In this document: positions 34,892-46,504 of the stretch, piece by piece | How positions within the stretch are numbered: position 1 is the first letter of the stretch | How the letters are laid out: each line of letters opens with the position of its first letter | Origin: Hibiscus mutabilis | Lineage: Eukaryota > Streptophyta > Magnoliopsida > Malvales > Malvaceae | Length of the DNA stretch: 64,000 nt | Direction of reading: 5' to 3' | Assembly (NCBI GenBank): GCA_019671005.1 | Contig: CM033719.1 | Coordinates: 19,022,750 to 19,086,749 of the forward strand | Made by a program: the position numbers and the translations under genes | The notes under the pieces: generated by a model | Told to the model about the DNA's origin: nothing | Databases searched by the model: none | The model's input: the letters and a program-made list of their open reading frames with translations, nothing else

Positions 34892-35238
34892 TGTTAGAGT
34901 TGTGACTTAAATTTTAGCTTGAGTTGTTCAAATCTTTGTGAAATTTTACTTCTCTCTTGGATATGTGATGAAGAGTGAAAAACATAATTTGAGTAGAATT
35001 TCTTTCTATGCATGTTTCCTTTAGAAACAAGTCTCTAATCTCTATAAATGGATACAAGAGATAAATAGTTTATTCATTTAGTTGTAATATCTTTTTCTGC
35101 ATAGTGAAAGCTTATCCTCGTCTGCCGTAGTTTTTCCCTTTTAAGTTTTCCACATAAATTCTTGATGTTATGTTTTTTTTTTCTATTTTGCGATCGTTTA
35201 TTTGTTCGTTCACCATTATCGCCCAGATAATTATAACA
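34892..35238 (+). repeat. 5' LTR of Tork-like copia
   Basis: 347 bp, TGTTAG...ATAACA, with a TATA-like CTCTATAAATGG at 35040. It is visibly diverged from the 3' LTR by substitutions and small indels, so the insertion is old. Confidence 0.85.
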
Positions 35239-35241
35239 AAT

Positions 35242-35252
35242 TGGTATCAGAG
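35242..35252 (+). other. Primer binding site (tRNA-iMet type)
   Basis: TGGTATCAGAG, three bases after the LTR end, matches the 3' end complement of initiator tRNA-Met. Confidence 0.85.
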
Positions 35253-35269
35253 TTTCAGGTTGCTGATGA

Positions 35270-36240
35270 TAATGGCATATAGATCAACTAATTCGAATAA
35301 CAGAAGAAAAAGGTGGTTGTAATTCTGACGGTAAAACCATGGGCATATCCAAGTCATCAAATCAAGATAAAACCTGTGTTTTTGTAAAAAGAAATGTCAT
35401 ATTAAATCTAAGTGTTACGGGTTAGAGAATAAGATCAAAAGAGATATTACGAATCAGAATGCAGAAAAATCTGATAAAGCAAATATAGCATAAAGCTACA
35501 ACGATGTTGAACTTTTAGTTGCTGCCAACAACGACCCTAAAGTAAACGAGGAATGGATCCTCTATTCTGAATACACTTTCCACATGTGTCCCAATTGGGA
35601 TTGGTTTACAAAATATGAAATTGTTTCTACAGGAATAGTTTTGATGGGGAATAACGCATCATGAAGTATTGTAGGGATTGGCACGATCAAAATTAAAATG
35701 TTTGATGGGTTTATTATAACCTTAACCGACGTACGCCATGTACCAGATCTAAAGAGGAACATGACTTTGTTGAGTACCCTTGACTCAAAAGGGTTCAAGT
35801 ATACCACTGAAGGTGAAGTCATGAAGATCAGCAAGGGTTCCCTTATTATGATGAAAGGGAGAAAAGACCTCCAAACTATATGTTTTGCAGAGCTCCATAA
35901 TTGTTGGTAATGTTGCAGCCGCTTGTCCCCCGTCAGATGAAGATAATACAAACTTTGGCATATGCGTCTGGGGCATATGAGTGAAAATGGCATGACAGAA
36001 TTAAGAAAAAGAGGACTCTTAGACGGACAAAAAATTTGCAAATTGGAATTTTGCGAGCACTGTGTTTTCGGGAAACAAAAGCGAGTTCGATTCACCCAGG
36101 GAATTCACAACATGAAAGGTAATCTAGATTATATTCATTCTGATATGTGGGGGGCATTTAGAGTACCTTCTAGCGGTGGAGCCAGTTATATGCTGACAAT
36201 TATTGACGACTTTTCAGAAAAGTCTGCCTATTCTTCCTAA
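35270..36240 (+). pseudogene. Copia gag remnant, protease and GAG-pre-integrase (broken)
   Basis: A CCHC-like relic (CKKKCHIKSKCYG, about 35370-35420) is followed by protease-like EWILYSEYTFHMCPNWDWFTKYE, where the catalytic DSG is replaced by YSE. VGIGTIKIKMFDGFIITLTDVRHVPDLKRNMTLLSTLDSKGFKY follows. The pre-integrase zinc domain reads WHMRLGHMSENGMTELRKRGLLDG...CEHCVFGKQKRVRF (about 35945-36090). Integrase begins LDYIHSDMWGAFRVPSSGGASYMLTIIDDF. Confidence 0.85.
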
Positions 36241-36900
36241 AACAAAAAAGTGAAGTTCTATCCACATTCAAGGAATGGAAAACGATGATCGAGAAACAAA
36301 CAAGAAAACAATTTAAACGTCTTCGCATTGATAATGAGTTAGAATTCTATTATGGAGAATTTTAATAAGTTGTGCAAGTTAGAAGGAATAGTGAGACATT
36401 TGACAGTTCGTAACACACCACAACAAAATAACGTGGCTGAACGGATGAATCGAACAATAATGGAAAAGGTTCAATGTATGTTGTCCAATTCTAGGTTATC
36501 AAAGCCATTCTGGGCTGAAGCAACTTCAACATTATGTTTATTGATTAATCAGTCTTTATCCACTGCCATTGAGAAAAAGACTTTCACACGAGGAATGAGT
36601 TGGTAATCCTACTAATTATTCTGATCTAAAATTTTTTTGTTGCTCTGCTTATGCTCATGTAGATAATGGAAAATTGGAATCAAGATCCATCAAATGCGTG
36701 TTCCTAGGGTATAAAGATGGAGTAAAAGGATACAAGTTATGATGTCTGGAAACTAGAAAAATTGTGATTAGTAGAGATGTTATCTTTGATGAAGCTACCA
36801 TGTTACGTGACCTATCCCTCAAGGATTCTACCAACAAAAAGCAAAATTCAACCACACAGTCCAAGAAAGTGGAGCTTCATATTGATGCGACATCCAAAGA
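36241..36900 (+). pseudogene. Copia integrase, C-terminal half (broken)
   Basis: After a stop at 36238, the core continues IDNELEF..; then VRHLTVRNTPQQNNVAERMNRTIMEKVQCMLSNSRLSKPFWAEA (36388-36520), with the catalytic Glu in NNVAERMNR. The end holds KCVFLGYKDGVKGYK and VISRDVIFDEATM in other frames. Confidence 0.85.
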
Positions 36901-37027
36901 TGGGATGACCACCAGGTTAGTACAGAAACCAAAAATATAACTCCTCACTCACCAAAATATTCCATCACCAAAAATAAACATAAAAAAAATTAAATGATCC
37001 CTAAGGTACGCCGAGGCTGATCTAGTT

Positions 37028-38121
37028 GTGTATGCTTTGAGTGTTGCTAAAGATATTAATGCAAATCAAGAGCTTTTGTCTTACTCTGAGGCGATTAGTT
37101 GTAAAGATGTAAGAAATTGGTTGATTGCCATGCAATATGAGATGGAATCGCTTCACAAGAATGCTACCTGGAACCTTATGAATCTCTTTACGGATAGAAG
37201 ACAGATCGTTGTAAATGGGTTTTTAAGAAGAAAGAGAGAATTTCAGAAGTTGAGGAACCCATATACAAAGCAAGGCTGGTTGTAAAAGGCTATAGTCAAA
37301 TTTCGGGCATAGACTTCACATATATATTTTTGCCAGTAGTGAAGCACAATTCAATTTAGGCCTTACTTGGTATAGTAGCCATGTACCATCTCAAACTTGA
37401 GTAGTTAAATGTAAAAACCGTATTCTTACATGGAGAAGTTGATGAGGACATCTACTTGCAACAATCAGAAGGTTTTGTGGTCTCAAGAAATGAGGATTAT
37501 GTTTGCTTGTTGAAGAAATCTTTGTACGGCCTGAAATAGTCCCCTAAACAATGGTACAAGAGGTTTGATTCCTTTATGACTACTCATAATTTCAAGCGAA
37601 GTAATTTTCATAGTTGTGTTTACTTTAAAAGGAGTAGTGATGGCTCGCCTATATATCTACTACTTTATGTTGATGACATGTTGATAGCAGCTAAGAATGA
37701 AGAAGAGATAAGACAGGTCAAAACTCAGCTTAACTAAAAATTTGAGATGAAAAATTTGGGACCAGCAAAGAAGATACTCGAAATAGAGATCAAGAGATAC
37801 CAAAAATCATGTAAATTGTACCTAAATCAAAAGGGGTACATTGAAAATGTTCTTTGCAGGTTTAATATGAAGAATGCTAAGCCAATTAGCACTCCCTTGG
37901 TGGCCCACTTCAAACTTTCATCAAACTTATCTCCAAAATCAAATAAAGAGATTGAGTACATGTCACGAGTTCCATATTCAAGCGCGGTAGGATCTTTCAT
38001 TTATGTTATGATTTGCACATACCCAGATTTAGCACACGCAGTCAATTTAGTGAGTAGATACATAATAGATCCTGGAAAAGAACATTGGAGGGCTGTTCAA
38101 TGGATTTTTATGTACCTATGA
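37028..38121 (+). pseudogene. Copia reverse transcriptase (broken)
   Basis: It starts YALSVAKDINANQELLSYSEAISCKDVRNWLIAMQYEMESLHKNATW. Fragments FLHGEVDEDIYLQQSEGF, SLYGLK and YLLLYVDDMLIAA (about 37655-37690, YVDD intact) are in different frames. 37747-38121 has MKNLGPAKKILEIEI and SAVGSFIYVMICTYPDLAHAVNLVSRY. Stops and frameshifts break it. Confidence 0.85.
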
Positions 38122-38128
38122 TGCACTA

Positions 38129-38515
38129 GTGATGTTTTCTTACAATTTGGAAGAAACAAAGGCAGAGTCATTGGGTATGCCGATTCTGATTTTACTGGAG
38201 GCATATAGGAGAATATCTCTAGCGGTTTATGTCTTCACTGTTGGAGGTTGTGCTATTAGTTGGAAATTTACCTTACAACACACATTTTTTTTACCAACCA
38301 CTGAAGCTGAGTACATGGCGATTATTGAAGCATGCATGGAAGTGATTTGGTTAAAGGGACTATATGGTGAACTTTGCGAAAACCTTCAGATTAGTACGTT
38401 GTTTTGTGCTAGTCAAAGAGCTATCTTTATTATGAAAGTTCATGAGAAGACAAATACATTGATATATGACATCACTTTGTTCGTGATATTATTTCCCGAG
38501 GTGACATTGTTGTGA
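38129..38515 (+). pseudogene. Copia RNase H (broken)
   Basis: An open frame with ISLAVYVFTVGGCAISWKFTLQHTFFLPTTEAEYMAIIEACMEVIWLKGLYGEL, the typical copia RNase H with Glu in TEAEYMA. The first part (YADSDFTGG, at about 38170) is in another frame. Confidence 0.85.
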
Positions 38516-38692
38516 ACAAAAATCATCACTCATGACAATCCTGTGAATATGATGACCAAGTCCCTTACTACAATCAAGTTTGAGCATTGCCTAGACCTTG
38601 TTGGTGTTCATTGTTGATGACTACGCTTTTGAAGGGATTTTGTGGAAGAGGTGATGCTCTTGTTAGGCAAGAATTTGTGCCAAGGTGGAGAT

Positions 38693-39034
38693 TGTTAGAG
38701 TTGTGACTCAAATTCTAGTTTGGGTTGTTCAAATCCTTGTGAAATTTTACTTCTTTCTTGGATATGTGATGAAGAGTGATAAACCCAATTTGAGTAGAAT
38801 TTCTTTCTATGCAGTTTTCTTTGAAAACAAGGCTCTTATCCCTATAAATAGATACAAAGAGATTAAGGGTTTTATTCATTCAGTTGTAATCTTTTTTCTA
38901 CATAGTGAAAGTTTTTCATCCTCTGCCCGTGATTTTCCCCTTTAGGGTTTTCCACGTAAATTCTTTGTGTTATATTTCTTTTTTATTTTACGATTATTTG
39001 CTTGTTCATCATTATCGCCCCGATAATTATAACA
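38693..39034 (+). repeat. 3' LTR of Tork-like copia
   Basis: 342 bp, starting TGTTAGAGTTGTGACTC after the purine tract AAGGTGGAGAT and ending ATAATTATAACA. TATA-like CCCTATAAATAG at about 38840. Confidence 0.85.
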
Positions 39035-39149
39035 GATTTTGAAAATGATTATTTTCATTCTTGTTGCTTACTTACTTTCTCATTTGTTCTGTGTTTGTTG
39101 CTTGACCCATTGGCTATTTTCTTAAAAGAAAACACATTTGTCTTGGTAA

Positions 39150-39619
39150 AGCATAATGTCAAAAAATACCTCTAACGTTTGACTGAATAATCATTTTAGC
39201 CCATATTCTTGTTTGAAGCAATTTAACCCTCAACATTTCATTTTGGGTCAAATAGCCCATCTACGGATGAAAACTGTTAGCCAACTAACGGTAAATGACT
39301 TGAAATGATGTGACAAATCTACATGGCAGTGCACGCCGCGATAGTTGTGTCATATAAACAAATATGTTGACTTTACAAAATGACACATAAGTCAAAAAAT
39401 AATTTTAAAAAAATTTATAAAATATAAAATATTTTTCTACTGACGTGTCATTCTGTCAAATCATTTCAAGTTGTTTATCGTCAGTTGACTAATAGATTTC
39501 ATCCACCGAGGGGCCATTTTGACCCAAAAAAATGTTTAGGGTTAAATTTCTTCAAAAAAAGAATATGGGCCAAAGTGGCTATTCAGTCAAATGTTAGGGG
39601 CTTTTTTTGGTATTATGCC
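39150..39619. mobile_element. Foldback MITE, MULE-like, copy 2 (470 bp)
   Basis: Same family, orientation and length as 22259-22728. The left arm starts GCATAATGTCAAAAAATACC and the right arm ends GGTATTATGCC. Phrases such as AGCCCATCTACGGATGAAAAC and GACTTGAAATGATGTGA are shared. The flanks CTTGGTAAA and CTCGGGTAAA are a possible but weaker duplication. Confidence 0.8.
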
Positions 39620-40525
39620 CTCGGGTAAAAGAAAGATTGTTAATATTTGGGATACGTACCTAATGAAGAGACATAAACTTAGAATAAAAGAAATAAACAA
39701 AGTGGAATGTGTGAAATAAACACATTTTTTCAAAAAAAAATAGGCTCTAATTAAATTTTTTAAAATTTTAGAGGCTTAATGAGAATTTTTAAAAATTACA
39801 TGAGTGATTTAAAATAGAATGTTCAAAAAAATTGAAGTTTAATCTAAATTTCTAAATTTTTTGTGGGGACAAATTAAATTATTTTAAAATATGAAGGGAC
39901 TAAATTCTATTTTTTAAAATTTTGGGGTCCCTATTGTGTTTCCCCTGATGACACCACTTCTAAGATTTTGTGTTAGACAACCGTGCACCTTGATTGAAAT
40001 GCTTAACTTTCTAAGGATTTTGTCATTGGCAATTTAGACGGTGAAGAAGAACATTAAAATCGTCGTTGCACAATTAATCACATGTACTTCGAAACAAGAA
40101 TAAAATAAAAATCTTGAGAAAAAAATAAACTCTTAAGAGAAAACTTTAAAAGAAAATATATTAAATTGAATAATTTCTGAGATAGTAAAGAATAAAAATG
40201 GAATGTGTCTATTTATAAGCATATAAAATTTTAAAAGTTAGCTAAAAATTCTAAAAACTCTATTTTATAGCAAATATATTAAATATTTATAGATAAGATA
40301 AAAGAAACTATTACTATAGTAAAATAAAACTTAAAAATTTTAGGAGAATCGAATAAGGAATTAAAACAAGCCTTTGATTAGACTACTCATGGTCTGAATT
40401 ATACATGAGAAATAAATAGAACTACATTTGGGCTGATCTGAATGGGGTAAATCACCAAACTAGCGATCCCTACCCCTAAATTCTGCGCTCAAAATTTTAT
40501 ATTTTTCAGACTAGAACATTACAGT
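39620..40525. other. AT-rich intergenic region
   Basis: No gene recognised. The end (40400-40520) may be the 3' flank of the MULE. Confidence 0.4.
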
Positions 40526-40790
40526 GAACTCGCCGTACATGCACGGTAAATTCCAAAATAATATTATTTTTATTAAAACTCGCCGCACAATCACGACGAG
40601 TTCTAATTTTTTGTTGTTGCAAATATCTATTTAAAAACTTAATCAGGTGATTAACCTAATCTTAAATCGAACTCGCCGTGCATGCACGACGAGTTCCATG
40701 TGGATTAATGTCGTCTGTTGATAAAACATAACGTCGTCTATTTAGGGTTTTTTTGTAAAACATAGAACTCACCGTGTATTCACGAAGACT
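40526..40790. repeat. Four palindromes of AACTCGCCGTGCATGC type
   Basis: Near-perfect inverted repeats at 40526-40554, 40577-40603, 40669-40696 and 40765-40790. The third, 28 bp, has arms GAACTCGCCGTGCA and TGCACGACGAGTTC. The others have single changes. Spacers of 20-70 bp between them are AT-rich and unrelated. They lie on the 3' side of the MULE coding region. Confidence 0.75.
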
Positions 40791-41153
40791 ATATAAAAAT
40801 AATTTATTTTTTTAAGTTTTGTAAAGTTTCGATTATAAATTATGCCAGTGACATTTAAAATTTATTTAAAAGTGATATAAGTTTTTGAAAAGTATTTATT
40901 AAAAAATAAATTTGTAAAGTATCTAATATTGTAAGTAAAATTTAGTGATTGTATTTAAATGCACAAATAGTTTAAGAAGTATGTTGTATAATGTGTTGAA
41001 CAAAATGTAGAAGCTAAATTTAAACGATCTCTCTGTCCCACGAAAATATAAATAATTAAATTTAAGAAATTTAAATATTTAATTTAAATAATTAATTTCA
41101 ATATTATAACTCATTATGTAATTTATGCAGTGGAGAAAGGTTAGAGTGAAGTT

Positions 41154-43225
41154 TCATACTAAGATTTCTATTAAAGAAACGGATGGGTACTTATTATACA
41201 AGTAAAATAACAGATTTCGGAAGCAAATGACCCTATTGACGATTAGACGATTGTATCCGAGATGGACATTTTGGCATTCTGTGACCCAGTAGTCTACAAT
41301 TTCTGCATAGTCTAGGTTGGCTGGTAGGCTCTCGTTGACCGATGTCGTCCATAGCATTATGAATCCTTGTGGATTTTAGATGTCTTACTTTTTCTCTTCA
41401 TAAACTTTGGTCAGGTAAAATTCTGGTCATGTCTGCTCATCATTCCATTATGTTTCGCAGCCGATTGGTGGGAATTCCATTTAGTATACCTTAGATACTG
41501 AATGAAGCCAGTATACATGATCCACCAATTGCTTGAAATCGTATCTAGCAGCGGAGCATGCAACGATGACATGCTCGTATGGAGTCTTGAATGCTTGAAA
41601 ATACCCACAATCGCACAACTTGTGTTCAAGATCCACCCTGTATGACGTTGGATCAAAACCATGCGTAAGTCGTGGAATATCCGTGACACATAAATAGTTG
41701 TCAGTACGCGACATTGGCAACACATGTAACTCGTTGGATTTAACAACTTTTTCTTGATTTTTCTTTGTATCTTCGAATGGAAATTGCAACCATGTTGCTG
41801 CATAATGAAAGCTTTTTTCCATAAGGCTGAGAACAACTTGGCCAAATGAAAATATGTAGCTTTCACGATGGTTGTCACTGACAAATTTTGAATCCCATTC
41901 AAGGAAGAATTGATGGCTTCAGTCAAGTTGGTTGTCATGTGGCCATATCTAAAACCGCCATCGTACACATTGGTCTATTTTTCCATGGGAATTTTTGCAA
42001 CGTAGTTGTAGCCCTCAAGATTCCTCCCCCGTAATTCTTCTATAATTTGTTCAAATTTGTGTTCTACTAGTTCCTACCCTAAGACATGACAGAGTGAACA
42101 AATGAGTTATAAGGAAACAGTTTTATTTATGACAAGGGTAGTAATAAATACAACAATTTTAATACATACTCATGCGTATAACAAGTATGCACTCATCGTC
42201 TTTCTTATGCGTGGCATGGTAGTTTGCTGTAATATGGCGTATGCAGAAACAATGTTCAATGTTTGAAGATTGAAACTGACTGCCCAAAGATTCGATCATT
42301 GACTTTATCCCACTGCTTTGATATGAGATCAAGCATACTCGATCCTTTCATATAATGTAATAGCGTAAATTCTTGAGGAAAAATATATATGATTCAGTAT
42401 CTTCTCTCAGCAAAATTGCGAACACAATGAGGTATTGTTTTGCGATTGTCGTCTTGAACTACGGCTAGCAGCAAAACTTGCTTGAATATTCCATACAAGA
42501 ATGTGCCATCGATTTGCACGACAGGCTTGCAGTTCTTAAACGCATTAATACACTGGGGAAATATTCAGAACAATCTGTGGAATTGGCGAACATTAGGAAC
42601 CAAACGATCGTTGTTGTAGAATGGTTCAATTTTCATATATGCGATTGTTCTGCTATTGTATTTCTTCATGATATTTATCCAACCTGAGAGCTCATTGTAA
42701 GAAGCGTCTCATTCCCCATATAAATTTATGAGGGAGTGTATTCGTATATTGACGTAACATGCGCTATCAACACAAAAATAGTGACTTTAAGGCTTGTCTG
42801 GATAATTGGTTGGACGCTCCTGACAATGAGTTTTGAATCCAAGTTTAGATGATTTTGTCTGTAACCGACGACACAACAAGTATGCGGGCCATTAGAGACT
42901 GTGATCTGCCAGATGTTGTCTTTCTTTTTCTTTTTTTAGACCCGTACCTACCAGTTGCATCCTTGTTCCGCTTTCTGAGTACATTCACATACGTATTTAT
43001 CTGATCTCGACCTCATCACCTTAGAATGCACACCATTACGTATGTTGTAGTTTTTAACAGCTATTTTCGCTTTGTCACTTTTGCTAAACTGCACCACGCG
43101 CCACAAGTCATCTCTTATCGGCAGACGAATTATTGATCGGAGGTTTGACGAATGAAGGATTGAAGATCGGAGGATGAACAATCGAGGAATTGATGGTCGA
43201 AGTGTCGTTCGGTAAGACATTTTAG
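41154..43225 (-). pseudogene. MULE (Mutator-like) transposase, broken
   Basis: On the minus strand the N-terminal MuDR-type domain (43220-42948) reads SYRTTLRPSIPR...VVQFSKSDKAKIAVKNYNIRNGVHSKVMRSRSDKYVCECTQKAEQGCNW. The catalytic core (about 42550-42180) has KPVVQIDGTFLYGIFKQVLLLAVVQDDN, with the first DDE Asp codon at 42508-42510, and HCFCIRHITANYHATHKKDDE. The 41968-41411 stretch has YGHMTTNLTEAINSSLNGIQNL, and the overlapping frame 41822-41481 has the SWIM zinc finger YRVDLEHKLCDCGYFQAFKTPYEHVIVACSA (C.C...H.). Stops and frameshifts occur at about 42400, 42100 and 41820. It would catalyse cut-and-paste transposition. No terminal inverted repeats were recognised. Confidence 0.85.
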
Positions 43226-43370
43226 CAAAAGAAGAAACGAAGCCCTAACAGAATGAAAAATTGGGGAAAACATGCAAAAAAAACTAACAAACAAGATGGA
43301 TTAAAGGGAGGCCCAACATGATCGAATGAAGAATAAAAAATCAATAGTAGAAAAAGAATCGACCTAAACT

Positions 43371-43380
43371 ACTGATACCA
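43371..43380 (-). other. Primer binding site beside short LTR
   Basis: TGGTATCAGT on the minus strand directly follows the LTR end, as expected for a tRNA-iMet-primed retrotransposon. Confidence 0.65.
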
Positions 43381-43557
43381 TGTTAAAAGTATATTGAAGA
43401 AAATATCTCATCATTCTTTCATTCCTAAGAATATTAATTTACATCTAATGTATTTGTACACTTCAATTGCTACTCAGTTAACTAACTAATAAACACTACC
43501 TAATTAACAGAAAAACTAACTTTCTAAATTAACAATTTATAAGTCGTTCTTCCAACA
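43381..43557 (-). repeat. Short LTR (177 bp), minus strand
   Basis: On the minus strand it starts TGTTGGAAGAACGAC and ends ATACTTTTAACA, next to a PBS. Right of it (43558-43760) the minus strand carries TTTGAGGACATATTTTTTTGACTG, a phrase that resembles the 3' end of some Ty3/gypsy pol genes. No coding part of an element follows the PBS; the MULE begins about 150 bp further. Confidence 0.6.
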
Positions 43558-43759
43558 AAGTCTGGATTGCATTCGAAAAGTTGTTGCACGTCAGCTGATG
43601 TTTCAGTCTTGAAAATATCTTCAATGATATGTCTAAAATAAAATATTTTACCCCTCGTATGCTTGTATCATTCCTTCAGTCAAAAAAATATGTCCTCAAA
43701 TCTAAAACGTTAAAATGAAAACAATTATCAAACTCAAACGAAAATAAATCTTTCTCATA

Positions 43760-46295
43760 GGTGAAATGATTTAATTGAGTCCATCTCAATGGGTCAATAA
43801 ATTTCTACAACAAAACACTAGACAAGTTCGAGTTAGTGTTAGTCAAAAAATATATTTTACGCTTTTCTTTTTCTTCTTTGTTTTTTTTCTTTGTATATCT
43901 ATATTATTTTACTACATGTGTTTTTTCGTATGAGGAATAGACCATTAATTTGACTTATATCACTTTCGGTCTCTTTATTTTTAGTCTTTTGAGGTAACTC
44001 ACTACTCATATCTCCCTCATATAATTTTTGGATGTCATCGAAGTACAGTTTCTTTGAAGAGCCAAGTATTTTGGACTCTTCTAAAAAGTTTGGTAAGAAA
44101 TTTTCTTTTTCAATACAACTTACAAGCTCTTTTTTCGTTTAGCTGTTCACTATTATTTTTTTCTTGTTTAGGCGACGATTCATCTTTAACATCTAAATCT
44201 TTGTCAATGCTAAAACAATAATCAGAATTATGAATAAAACTATTAATACCTAGTGATGTACCTTTATATTTTGTCTACTTTTGACAAGAATCTTGCTTAG
44301 GCCAAATGGATATGAAACCCCTAAGCCTGACCTAGACGTAATTGTTGAATCTCAAAAGACATATTAGTCATCGAATTAATCCTAAAAATATTTCAAGAAT
44401 TTTTAAACAAAAAAAAACAAGTATTGGTTTAAATTCATGCAAACTATGGAAACGACGCTAAATATTTTGAAAATAATGGAATCAAACCCATGGCACAATT
44501 TAGAAAATAATTTATGATATATTGATAATTTACTTTATGAAAATTTAAAACTTAAGACTGTGATCCTCTAATGTCGAACCGGTGCTAACAACATGAGGTA
44601 TCTGAAATGGAAAAGAGAAGAAGGCGAGTTAAAAAAAATACAATGTAAACTGAAAAGTAAGACAACAATTAAACATATACTTTAATATAAACAATCTATC
44701 ATATATATTGAAATCTTAGTTCATATATAATAATAAAAACAATTAAACACAAATAACCATAGTGTATAATAATATTGAAATCTTAGCTCATATATATATA
44801 TATAACATAATGAAGAAATATATAGTGGAAGTCTAGGCTCGGGCAAAAGGGGTACACGAGTGCTTGTTGGGGCGAGCACAGGTTGTTCTAAAGGCGCGTA
44901 AAAGAAAAAAAAATAATCGAAATTTTGTATATTATGTATACATTTTTAACAGATATTTTTTAAATATTGTATTCTGAAACAATTTTTTAAAAAATGTTTT
45001 ATAATGAGTAAAATTTTGATATGTAAAATTTATTTTACATAAATTTATATATTTATACTATAAAATTTTAAGATTTAACCCTAACCCTAAAAAACTAAAC
45101 CCTAATATCTAAACCTTATAGCCCTAAATTTAAGCATTAACCTTAAATTTTAAGTCATAAACTAAAATTTTAACCCTAAAACTAAAAAACTTATATAAAC
45201 TTCACACCGTTTGTGTATTAAATTTTTTCTTTTAAAATGTTATAATTTTTGTTTTTTAGGCTTTCCTGCTTATGATGGTTTGGGCAGGACAGGCCATTAG
45301 CCGATGGCCCATCTACTACTACTACTTAGCCAATTATAGTGTGGAAACCCAATTAGTAGAGTTGGAGAGTATGGCCGAATTTAGGACTGTGCTTTAAAGA
45401 ATAATTTAGAACCCAAATTTAAAAACTTATTTTGTGCGATTAGTTCACGGAAAAAATTATTATCAAGGTAATAATATTTTTAAAATGATATTTTTTGTTT
45501 GACTTGAGAGCATTTTCTTTAAGGGTAATAATTATTTTTCAATAGTGATGGGATGACATTACACATATTTCTATTCAATATTAATTTAATATTTAAATGA
45601 TATTACACATTTAAATATTGTTTTAATATACAATGTATTTTTATTACTATTATATTTATATGTTTATAGGTTATATGTTAAGACTGTTTATTGCTTGAGA
45701 ATTAAAAAGTTAGTATTAGGAGTTGATATTTTTAATTTTATTATTTGATTTATAAGATGTTTATTATCTTATAAAACATTTTAGTATGTTAAACTTATGA
45801 TCTAAAATTTTTATCATTATTTTACAACATTTAGATTTATTTTAGTATTTACATTAATTTGTTTGGCAATCTATTATAAGTAATAAAATTTTAAAAAAAC
45901 GACAATATTAAATGTTTAGCATTTGAAAATTCACTATTTTTTTAATAAAGAGTAACGAAGGTATGTAAATATAAAATATATATTTTAAAATATTTAATAT
46001 AATAATTATATTAATTATCAAAATATTTAATATAATAATATTTAAGTTGGATAAAGGTCCTTTAGGTGGACCTGAAGATAGATCTATAGTTTGGATGGTT
46101 TTTTGATCCGTATGAATCAAGTTTTGATAAGTTTTTTTTAAAGAAACTCCAATTCGATTCGAATTAATAAGAAAATCGTTTATATTTAGAGTGTTTGATA
46201 AACTATTAAAAAATAAAATTTATTAAAAAATAACAATTTAAATGTGTTTTTTTTAAGTAATTGTATTTGATAATAATATTAATTTTTAATTAACA
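43760..46295. other. AT-rich intergenic region
   Basis: No recognised gene. A short telomere-like block (CCCTAACCCTAAAAAACTAAACCC) occurs near 45075-45110. Short ORFs such as 45908-46120 (minus) are Ile-rich translations of AT-rich DNA. Confidence 0.45.
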
Positions 46296-46304
46296 AAAAA
46301 TTTT

Positions 46305-46495
46305 GCCAATAAGGGTTGGTCCAAGTGGTATGCAATTTAGTATCGCTTAAATAGGCTTCATGTTCGAGGCATTGCGTATGCAGAAAATCCATGCTAGGAG
46401 ACTCACCCACCAAAACTAGGTGTGCGATGCGGGTCTATTCGGATTAGTCAGGGAAAAACCTTAAAAACCGAGAGGGCAACAAAAAAAAGTAAAGT
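46305..46495 (+). mobile_element. SINE, family 2
   Basis: 191 bp. An A-box-like TGGTCCAAGTGGTA (about 46317) and B-box-like GTTCGAGGC (about 46373) give a tRNA-like head. The body has CTAGGAGACTCACCCACC and GGGTCTATTCGG, and the 3' end is an A-rich tail. It is flanked by AAAAATTTT at 46296-46304 and 46496-46504. Confidence 0.8.
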
Positions 46496-46504
46496 AAAAA
46501 TTTT

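Larger units (their letters stand above)
34892..39034 (+). mobile_element. Tork-like Ty1/copia retrotransposon, degenerate
   Basis: Two LTRs (34892-35238 and 38693-39034) begin TGTTAGAGTTGTGAC and end ATAATTATAACA. A PBS follows the first and a purine tract (AAGGTGGAGAT, to 38692) precedes the second. The internal region holds, in order, a short gag/zinc-knuckle remnant, protease, integrase, RT and RNase H, all with stops. The internal length of about 3.45 kb is short, mainly because most of gag is missing. The 5 bp flanks (TTTTT and GATTT) do not match cleanly. It lies 420 bp downstream of the HIPP gene. Confidence 0.85.

Noticed and set aside
42478..42687. 69-residue plus frame
   Set aside because: It is antisense to the MULE catalytic core, which gives a clear family match on the minus strand.
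46305..46400. tRNA gene
   Set aside because: A- and B-box-like words are present, but no cloverleaf arms fit, and an A-rich tail with flanking duplication indicates a SINE.
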